Source: Candidatus Rhodobacter oscarellae (GTDB taxonomy: Bacteria > Pseudomonadota > Alphaproteobacteria > Rhodobacterales > Rhodobacteraceae). Taken from it: 64,000 nucleotides of DNA. The notes beneath the pieces are model-generated. The model saw nothing but the letters and a program-made list of their open reading frames with translations, was not told the DNA's origin and searched no databases. Numbering within the stretch: the stretch's first letter is position 1; every line of letters begins with the position of its first letter. Positions 17,221 through 23,662 of this stretch are shown one piece after another. The position numbers were made by a program, and so were the translations under genes. The stretch is from the NCBI RefSeq assembly GCF_001078595.1, contig NZ_LFTY01000001.1:671531-735530 (forward strand), given 5' to 3'.

Positions 17221-18018
17221 TTACCAAAGTGGGATCAGGGTCGGAGGATTGGCATCCGCACCCCACCACTTTTTGTAGTTGGATTCGTAGGCGCCCGACT
17301 GGATGTAGCTGGAGACGAACATGTCGACCCAACGCAGGAAGTCTCCGTCGCCATGCGCGATTGCGATGCCAATCGGATCGTTGGAGTGCAGACCCGGTAC
17401 GGTCACCAGAGAGTCTTCGTTGGTGGCCAGGTAATCCAGCAGAGAGCTGTCTTCGATGCCTGCGTCTACGCGCTTCTGGCGCAGCAGCAGAACGCCGTCA
17501 GGAGAGAACGTATCGGTATAGACCAGCTCTGCACCCGGAACTTCACGCTTCAGGAACGCCTCGCCGGTGGTGCCACGACCTACGACGACCTTTTTGCCGT
17601 CCAGATCCGCCAGCGACGAGATCCCGCTGTCAGCCTGAGCGATCACGCGCAGACCCGCACGGTTGTAAGGGATCGAGAAGGCCACGGATTTCGCGCGCGG
17701 CAGAGTTGCCGACGTATTAGCAACCACCAGGTCCAGCTGATCTGCGACCAGCATGGAGACGCGCGCATCACCGGACACATCGGTGAATTCCGGCGTCACG
17801 CCCAGGGCTTCGGCCAGCATGGTGGCCACATCCACGTCATAGCCGACGGGGTTGTTGCGATCATCGCGGAAACCAATCGGCTCGCCGCCAAGCGATACCC
17901 CAATGCGGATCACCCCAGCATCAAGGATTTCCTGCAGCTTTGATTCCGCAAAGGCCGATCCGGCCATTGCCGCGCACATCGTCGCCGCAGTTAGGGTCTT
18001 CTTCAGAAATGATTGCAT
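17221..18018 (-). CDS. Amino-acid-type ABC transporter substrate-binding protein
   Basis: 265 aa with a signal peptide (LTAATMCAAMAGSAFAESK, cleavage near residue 24). It is a periplasmic-binding family 3 protein: RIGVSLGGEPIGFRDDRNNP near 35, VGYDVDVATMLAEALG, then DLVVANTSATLPRAKSV. It is the last gene of the five-gene transporter operon. Family 3 proteins bind polar amino acids, opines and related amino compounds, so a glycosylated asparagine is a reasonable ligand given the neighbouring glycosylasparaginase. Confidence 0.93.
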   Translation of the reverse strand: MQSFLKKTLTAATMCAAMAGSAFAESKLQEILDAGVIRIGVSLGGEPIGFRDDRNNPVGYDVDVATMLAEALGVTPEFTDVSGDARVSMLVADQLDLVVANTSATLPRAKSVAFSIPYNRAGLRVIAQADSGISSLADLDGKKVVVGRGTTGEAFLKREVPGAELVYTDTFSPDGVLLLRQKRVDAGIEDSSLLDYLATNEDSLVTVPGLHSNDPIGIAIAHGDGDFLRWVDMFVSSYIQSGAYESNYKKWWGADANPPTLIPLW

Positions 18019-18037
18019 CTCTTGTCCTCCTTGAACT

Positions 18038-18955
18038 TCAGAGTTGGTCAGATTGCCGCTTCTCCGGGGCAGACATGCCGTCTTGCCAGTACCAATACGA
18101 AACAGGTACCTCGCCGTTCATCGAAACGACTCGATGGTTGTTTTTGGTATCGAACGCATGAATCACCACCTCGCCGAGGAACCCGGTTCCAAGGTCGAGG
18201 AGGTCTTCGGCGGCGCGCTCAACCGCCGCATCAAGGGAAAGGCCGAATTTCAGCCCTTCGATAACTGAATGTGCCGTGTTGCAGCGCATGGTCATTTCGC
18301 CGGTATGGGTGCAGGCCACCGCGCCAAAGCGGCTGTCGGCATAGAACCCAGCACCGGGGATCGGGCTGTCGCCCAGGCGGCCCGGATATTTCCAGGCCCA
18401 GCCGGATGTGGATGTGGCCACGCCCGCACCGCCGGTTTGATCCATGCCCAGAAACACAGTGGTGTCGCGCACGCGCTCCGGGTCAGTGATGACGTTCGAG
18501 AGCGGCACCAGCGGGATATCAGGAAACGCAGCGCGCTCTTCGTCGCTGAGAACCATATCCAGCTTCTTGCTCCAGACTCGCTTGCTGTCCGGAAACAGCA
18601 TGTCCTGCGTGTTGAAACCGATTTCATCTGCGAACCTGCGAGCGCCCTGCCCGGTCAGCATAACATGCGGCAGGCGGCGCATGACCTCGCGCGCCAGCGC
18701 CGCGACATGCAACGTACCGGGCACCGCGCCAACGGTGCCGACTTCACGCGTGGTGCCATCCATCACAGCGCCATCGCATTCCATCTCGCCGATCATGTTG
18801 GGCCAACCGCCATAGCCAACCGAACGCACCGTCTCAGCCGCCTCGACATGGCTGATCCCAGCGACAAGCGCGTCAACCGCGCCGACACCGGCTTTCAACT
18901 GATCGATGCTATGTGCGAAACCGGGTTCGGCTTCCATGTTGGCAATCAGGATCAA
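18038..18955 (-). CDS. Glycosylasparaginase-like N-terminal-nucleophile hydrolase
   Basis: 305 aa. This Ntn-hydrolase family cleaves the amide bond of N4-(beta-GlcNAc)-asparagine, or acts as an isoaspartyl peptidase. The family core is visible: the autoprocessing Thr in RDTTVFLGMD (about residue 165), ATSTSGWAWKYPGR, the binding run GRLGDSPIPGAGFYAD, and a later GEMTMRCNTAHSV. The HDT motif of typical enzymes reads RDT here. There is no signal peptide, so cleavage is cytoplasmic after import. It sits 3 bases after the ABC ATPase gene and before the binding-protein gene. Context favours glycosylasparaginase over plain isoaspartyl peptidase. Confidence 0.87.
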   Translation of the reverse strand: MILIANMEAEPGFAHSIDQLKAGVGAVDALVAGISHVEAAETVRSVGYGGWPNMIGEMECDGAVMDGTTREVGTVGAVPGTLHVAALAREVMRRLPHVMLTGQGARRFADEIGFNTQDMLFPDSKRVWSKKLDMVLSDEERAAFPDIPLVPLSNVITDPERVRDTTVFLGMDQTGGAGVATSTSGWAWKYPGRLGDSPIPGAGFYADSRFGAVACTHTGEMTMRCNTAHSVIEGLKFGLSLDAAVERAAEDLLDLGTGFLGEVVIHAFDTKNNHRVVSMNGEVPVSYWYWQDGMSAPEKRQSDQL

Positions 18956-18958
18956 GCG

Positions 18959-19693
18959 TCAGTCCTTTCTGATCTGCGATAGGAATTGCCGAATGCGCGG
19001 CACGGCAAGGCCGCCGTTCTCAGCAAAAAATTCTTCTGTCGGCATGTCCACCAGCAGCTTGCCGGCTTCCATGAACACGATGCGTGTCGAAATGCTGCGG
19101 GCAAAGGCCACCTCATGGGTCACGAAGACCATCGTGGTGGCTTCGGTGGCCAGTTTTTGCAGGATGTCCAGCACTTCGCCGGTGGTCTCCGGGTCCAGCG
19201 CCGATGTCACCTCGTCCAGCAAAATATAGCGCGGCTGCATCGCCAGAGCGCGGCAAATCCCAACCCTCTGGCGCTGACCGCCGGACAATTGCTGCGGGTA
19301 TTTATCGGCGTGCCCAGCCAATCCCACCTTGGCCAGCAAGGCGCGCGCCTGTTCTTCGGCTTCGGCCTTGGATTTGCCCAGAACCTCAACCGGCGCCAGG
19401 GTGATGTTACCCAGCGCAGTCATATGCGGATAGAGGTTGAACAGCTGGAACACCGTCGCCGAGATCCGGCGCGACGCCGCCAGACCGGCCTTGGTCGTCA
19501 CATCATTCCCGTCAACGGTTATCGTGCCCCCGCTGGGCCGCTCCAAACCGTTGATACAGCGAATGAGCGTCGACTTCCCCGACCCCGAGGCCCCCAGAAC
19601 CGTGACGATCTCACCGGCATTAACGTCCAGAGTGACGCCGTCCAGAACGGTGCTGTCATCGAAAGTTTTGACCAGATCCTTGATGCGTATCAT
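18959..19693 (-). CDS. Amino-acid-type ABC transporter ATP-binding protein
   Basis: 244 aa of the GlnQ/HisP class: Walker A GASGSGKST (about 34-42), Q-loop near 87, signature LSGGQRQRV, Walker B YILLDEVTSALD and switch His in FVTHEV. Note DEVTSAL rather than the commoner DEPTSAL, which is frequent in this subfamily. The start is ATG 19693, overlapping the permease stop (ATGA). The open frame extends to 19771 only as a shadow of the permease. Confidence 0.95.
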   Translation of the reverse strand: MIRIKDLVKTFDDSTVLDGVTLDVNAGEIVTVLGASGSGKSTLIRCINGLERPSGGTITVDGNDVTTKAGLAASRRISATVFQLFNLYPHMTALGNITLAPVEVLGKSKAEAEEQARALLAKVGLAGHADKYPQQLSGGQRQRVGICRALAMQPRYILLDEVTSALDPETTGEVLDILQKLATEATTMVFVTHEVAFARSISTRIVFMEAGKLLVDMPTEEFFAENGGLAVPRIRQFLSQIRKD

Positions 19694-20364
19694 CAGACCT
19701 CTCCCCAAGCGTAAGACCTGCGAATCCGACGTTCCAGACGCGCGCCAGAATGCGCCAGGATCTTGGCACACACATAGTAAATCGACCCGATGACCGCCCA
19801 GACGATGAACGGCTCCAGGGTCCGAAGATTGAGGATATTGCCGATCTTGGTCAGATCGAACACACCGATAACCGAGATCAAGGACGTCACCTGCAGCTGG
19901 TTGACCAGGATCCCCACAATCGGCCCGATGCTGAATGCCAGGGCCTGCGGACCGATCACCCGGCGCAGGATCTGGATGCGACGCAAGCCAAAGGCCTCGG
20001 CGGCATCAATCTGATCGCGATCGATGGATTCAATCCCCGCGCGGATAATCACAAAGGCAAAGGCCGCCGTGTTCAGCGACAAAGTGATGAAGGCCGCCGA
20101 GGCCGGTGTCATGCGGATTTGCATCAACGCCGGGATGCCGAAGAACACCAGGAAGAGCTGCACCAGCACAGGCGAATTCTTGAGCGCCTCAGTCACCGCC
20201 ACGATCAGCGGGTTCACGAAGGGAAACCGGAAGTGATGCACCACCGCGAACCCCAGACCCAAAAGAAGCCCCGCCACGGTCGTCGTCAGAAACAGGGCCA
20301 GAGACACGCCCAGACCCTGCGCCAGAAGCACCAAGTCAAATGGCGTGAAGTCAGCAAAACGCAT
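19693..20364 (-). CDS. Amino-acid-type ABC transporter permease, second subunit
   Basis: 223 aa inner-membrane protein of the HisM/GlnP class, about five membrane helices, with the EAA loop (SIDRDQIDAAEAFGLRRIQI) near residue 130. The chosen start, ATG 20364, lies 2 bases after the previous permease's stop and gives a standard N-terminus (MRFADFTPFDLVLLAQG). A start at 20406 would add 14 unrelated residues. Confidence 0.94.
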   Translation of the reverse strand: MRFADFTPFDLVLLAQGLGVSLALFLTTTVAGLLLGLGFAVVHHFRFPFVNPLIVAVTEALKNSPVLVQLFLVFFGIPALMQIRMTPASAAFITLSLNTAAFAFVIIRAGIESIDRDQIDAAEAFGLRRIQILRRVIGPQALAFSIGPIVGILVNQLQVTSLISVIGVFDLTKIGNILNLRTLEPFIVWAVIGSIYYVCAKILAHSGARLERRIRRSYAWGEV

Positions 20365-20366
20365 CG

Positions 20367-21029
20367 TCAGGCTCCAGTCATGAAACGGTTGAGCCGTCGG
20401 TGCCACGCCACGATGGCCAGCGAGAGCGCGGTCGTGAAGGACGCGTAGAGCACCAGCAGCACGGCGTAGACCTCAAAGGGTTTGAAGGTCTCCGCAGCCA
20501 CGATCTTGGCCACGCCCGTCAACTCATTGACGGTGATCGTGGACAGGATCGAAGAGGTCAAAACAAGGTTGATCAGGACAGAGCCTACGGGCCGGACGGA
20601 GACTCGCAGCGCAATCGGCAGGACGATGCGAAGGAATACTTTGACGTCGTTCAACCCCGACACCCGCGCGGCCTCGATCACGCCGCGGTCGATGGATCTG
20701 ATGCCGGACAGGATGACATCGGACACGAAAGCACCGCCAGCAAGCGACAGCGCAATCACCCCGGTCTCAAAGGCGCCGATATAGATGCCCAGCTCCGGCA
20801 GCCCGTAGAACAGAAAGAAAAGCTGCACCAGAAACGGCACGTTGCGAAAGATATCACTATAGGCATGCGCGACCCAACGCAGCGCGCTGCGTTGCGATGC
20901 GCGCATTGAGGCCACGATGCCACCAAGGATCACAGCGCCGATGATCGCCAGCAAACAGGCAAAGATCGTCAGGGCAAAACCCTGAAGCAAAAACCCAATA
21001 TAGGGCTCGATCACTCGCCAGACTCGCAT
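20367..21029 (-). CDS. Amino-acid-type ABC transporter permease, first subunit
   Basis: 220 aa, HisQ/HisM class, about five membrane helices, with the EAA loop SIDRGVIEAARVSGLNDVKV near residue 125. It is the first gene of the operon. ATG 21029 is preferred because GGAAGGA lies 5 bases upstream. The earlier in-frame ATG (21044) directly abuts the operator palindrome and would lack a ribosome-binding site. Confidence 0.94.
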   Translation of the reverse strand: MRVWRVIEPYIGFLLQGFALTIFACLLAIIGAVILGGIVASMRASQRSALRWVAHAYSDIFRNVPFLVQLFFLFYGLPELGIYIGAFETGVIALSLAGGAFVSDVILSGIRSIDRGVIEAARVSGLNDVKVFLRIVLPIALRVSVRPVGSVLINLVLTSSILSTITVNELTGVAKIVAAETFKPFEVYAVLLVLYASFTTALSLAIVAWHRRLNRFMTGA

Positions 21030-21044
21030 GGTATCCTTCCACAT

Positions 21045-21095
21045 GTGAAATCGCTTTCACTTTTTGATCATCGCAATTGGATCAAGACCTGTCAA
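21045..21095 (-). promoter_or_regulatory. Promoter and LacI-type operator of the glycoamino-acid transporter operon
   Basis: On the minus strand TTGACA (21095-21090), a 17-base spacer and GATGAT (21072-21067) form a plausible promoter. The near-perfect palindrome GTGAAAGCGATTTCAC (21060-21045) follows at about the transcription start. It matches the GTGAAAGCGCTTTCAC-type consensus of LacI-family regulators with one asymmetric centre base. The regulator at 16145-17146 is the likely ligand. Confidence 0.82.
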
Positions 21096-21760
21096 TAGAC
21101 CTGAACCGTGAGCTGACAAGATTTTTGAGAATCGCGGATGGGCTATCCGTATGCGCTGAAACTCTAGCAATATCAGATCAAAAAGGCGGCGTCGCTGTGC
21201 CCGTTGGGCCTAATTCTGCAGCTATGGCCCCTGCCTTGCTGACCAGGCGGGGCGAGAAATTGAGCTGCGAAATATTGCCATAGGGGTCAGGCGGGGGGCG
21301 GGTCAGCGGGCGGGTCGCGGGGGTCGTTTCCGAGGGGTTAACCCTGCGCGCGGCGGATCCGGGGGCGGGGCCGCGAATCGGTGGGTTAACGCCTTATTTT
21401 GTGGAGAAATCGTCGGTCGGCAAAGCGTCGGCAAAGTGTCGGCCTTGCGTATGGCACCTTGTATGGCAAATGGTGGGGTTAATAGACCGCGCGGTGGGTT
21501 TGGGGCTTGTTGAGGGGCTGAGGGGTGGTGCGTGAGATCACGCAGCCTACCGCTTGCTTAGATTGCCGCTCTGTGGACAAAGCGGCCAAATGGCCGCCTT
21601 GGGTTGCCGCGCGTCGGATTTGTCACTCCTGGACTGGGCATGCTTACGCAGGAAACCAGAAAAAGATCCATGGGCACGCCGTTTTCTTTGACATTAAGAA
21701 AGGAAGTAAAACAATTTTGCTTTTGAAAGTCGATGTGACTTATTTCGACCACATTAAAAT
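21096..21760. other. Long intergenic region before the second AT-rich insert
   Basis: About 660 bases. 21280-21400 is very G-rich on the plus strand, and 21412-21442 holds a period-11 GTCGG array. From about 21540 composition turns AT-rich. Open frames here (for example 21525-21764) lack ribosome-binding sites and family resemblance, so I call no gene. Confidence 0.5.
21412..21442 (-). repeat. CCGAC array (minus strand), 11-bp period
   Basis: Read on the plus strand, GTCGG starts at 21416, 21427 and 21438, exactly 11 bases apart, with an extra overlapping GTCGG at 21412 and a degenerate GTATGG at 21449. On the minus strand the unit is GCCGACGCTTT, nearly the same as GCCGACGTTTT in the array at 3445-3482. 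It lies about 100 bases from the start of an AT-rich insert. Confidence 0.7.
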
Positions 21761-22198
21761 TTAACTCCCACGTACGAACAACCGTTTTCCAAGTAGTCCA
21801 ACATAACCTCCAAAGAACGTTTCAATTACTCCCAGTATTAATTTCAACTCGGCCGGTGACGCGATGCTGGCTTGAAGCGCGAATAACGTGAAAACCATTG
21901 CCACCAAAGCCATCAGCAAAAGAAGGGGTAAGATCGTTAGAATCACATAGTTGATTGGGAGTTTTTTTCCCCTGCGACCGCCCCCCCTTGAAACCAGAAC
22001 ATCTGAGTAAGCCAATAGTGCTGTAGAAGCCAGAACCGGGCTCGCCATTAGTATCAACTGAAAGAAATCAGAATCGACTCGTACACCAAGAACGCCGAGG
22101 GCAACGAATCCGTATACAAACAAAACAAAATGGCCGCCGATCGCCAAGCTTGCCACCAAGTTTCTGTGAGTGCGCTCGTACATTTCGAAGCCGACCAT
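21761..22198 (-). CDS. Small membrane protein of unknown function
   Basis: 145 aa, not recognised. Four hydrophobic segments (roughly 12-37, 45-65, 80-107 and 115-138) make it an integral membrane protein, with a basic loop SRGGGRRGKK between the second and third. ATG 22198 lies one base after the stop of the preceding gene, so the two are probably translated together. The open frame to 22321 overlaps that gene and is not used. AT-rich codon use differs from the surrounding core genes. Confidence 0.72.
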   Translation of the reverse strand: MVGFEMYERTHRNLVASLAIGGHFVLFVYGFVALGVLGVRVDSDFFQLILMASPVLASTALLAYSDVLVSRGGGRRGKKLPINYVILTILPLLLLMALVAMVFTLFALQASIASPAELKLILGVIETFFGGYVGLLGKRLFVRGS

Positions 22199-22199
22199 G

Positions 22200-23387
22200 T
22201 TACCCTTTGCAGAGATGCCACAAATACTCGTATCTGCCTTGGTCATCATAAAAGCTTTCGAAAATCCCTTCACTATCAACCTCGCAGCGCCCCCCAACTT
22301 GAGAGGAAACAAAGCTCGCAAAAAGTACTGCTACGGTAGCTTCATCGTCATAATTCAGCTCCACATCAATGAATTCGCGCCGAGGGGGCTCAACGCCGTC
22401 GCGCACGCGCGCATTCCCAGTGAAGAGTTTTTCGGCCCATAATACAATCGCAACCTCTTCGTCGGAGAGACCAGGCAAATCGGCGGTGGTAAAAAAAAGA
22501 TCAAATCTGTCCCAACTGTTCCCATATTCCCTTGAAGCGGATGAAGCAGCCACAATTGACACTCGGTTTTGCAGCGGGAATGGCGGAAGCACAGAACGTC
22601 TTACCTCTCTTTGCTGGATTTTGTTAGAGTATCCCTTATGTTCCGGGGTGCGGTCCAAAAACGCTCCGACACTATTGCGAATAAATCTGGCAAACTTCTG
22701 CCCGTCCAGTTCGCCTTGACTGGCCGAAATTAATTTTTTTGGTATCGTGAAGTAGCTCACTTCGCCGCCGCCGCAGCCGCCGCCCCAAAGATTGGCGTGA
22801 GACACCTCGTCAACCTCTCGAAGTCTTTGAACAACATAGGCTTCCGTCCCAATAGGAACGCTAATCTCGGCGTAGCTTCCATCCCGTAGTTGGACACTCA
22901 TCGCATCCAATCCTGGTATTGCATCGGTCAATTTCGACACCGTCAGATCGTCGCCATACGCCTCAAGAGCCCCATACAATGCCCCGCACGAATGCTGATA
23001 AACGGTCTTGGTTGCTTCAGAAAGTTGTCGCCCACGCCACCTATAGAATTCGACCCCCGGTTTTGTTGTAGAAACCCATGAGATCTTTCCACCATTAATT
23101 TCTTTTCTAAATTCACCTTGAAAAACCGGAGTGTCACCATCGAAAACGACTAACCTTAACTTTCCCTGTGCGTAATTTTCCCCTGCAACATTGAAGGTAG
23201 ATCCACTGACCCCAAGTAATGGTGATATCCCTCCCTGAACGGAAGATCCCTCAAAACGCAAATTAATTATGCTATATGAATACCCATCCTTGGCATAGGA
23301 AAATATATATTCATTTGCGGACAAGCTTGATGACATGGAAAATAAAAAAGTCACCACTATATTTAAAAATATTCGCAAATCCGCCAT
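22200..23387 (-). CDS. Secreted protein of unknown function
   Basis: 395 aa, not recognised. The N-terminus is a signal peptide (IFLNIVVTFLFSMSSSLSA, cleavage near residue 25), so the mature protein is periplasmic or surface-exposed. The first half is beta-rich (EYIFSYAKDG, FNVAGENYAQGKLRLVV). Isolated cysteines occur near 133, 205, 207, 376 and 393. It is coupled to the small membrane protein gene. Composition is AT-rich, consistent with acquisition together with its partner. Confidence 0.72.
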   Translation of the reverse strand: MADLRIFLNIVVTFLFSMSSSLSANEYIFSYAKDGYSYSIINLRFEGSSVQGGISPLLGVSGSTFNVAGENYAQGKLRLVVFDGDTPVFQGEFRKEINGGKISWVSTTKPGVEFYRWRGRQLSEATKTVYQHSCGALYGALEAYGDDLTVSKLTDAIPGLDAMSVQLRDGSYAEISVPIGTEAYVVQRLREVDEVSHANLWGGGCGGGEVSYFTIPKKLISASQGELDGQKFARFIRNSVGAFLDRTPEHKGYSNKIQQREVRRSVLPPFPLQNRVSIVAASSASREYGNSWDRFDLFFTTADLPGLSDEEVAIVLWAEKLFTGNARVRDGVEPPRREFIDVELNYDDEATVAVLFASFVSSQVGGRCEVDSEGIFESFYDDQGRYEYLWHLCKG

Positions 23388-23588
23388 CAGAGCCTCCGCC
23401 TGTCAATATGTAAGTTATTTTCGACTATCAATTAGCTAGCGCTCACTCGCAATTTTTTTAGTATTTTACGTGATATTTTATATGCCTACTCCCAATGTGT
23501 CTCACGTTCAAGTCAGACTGCTGATTTTGGTCAGATAGGATTCAACCACAATTAAGCTGTCGTTCAAGTGATATGCTGAATGTCGTCA
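23388..23588. other. AT-rich intergenic region
   Basis: About 200 bases upstream of the secreted-protein gene. It is AT-rich and should hold that gene's promoter on the minus strand. No clear box pair was identified. Confidence 0.35.
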
Positions 23589-23617
23589 TTGGGCTCGGAA
23601 TTGCCATCCGAGCCCAA
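23589..23617 (-). terminator. Stem-loop terminating fdhA
   Basis: TTGGGCTCGGA (23589-23599) and TCCGAGCCCAA (23607-23617) form a perfect 11-bp stem with a 7-nt loop, about 46 bases beyond the fdhA stop codon. There is no strong T-run. GC content also changes here, from the AT-rich insert to core sequence. Confidence 0.7.
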
Positions 23618-23662
23618 ACTCAACCGGCCGTTACGGCCCTCCGTCGCGGTGCCCGGCGCGCC

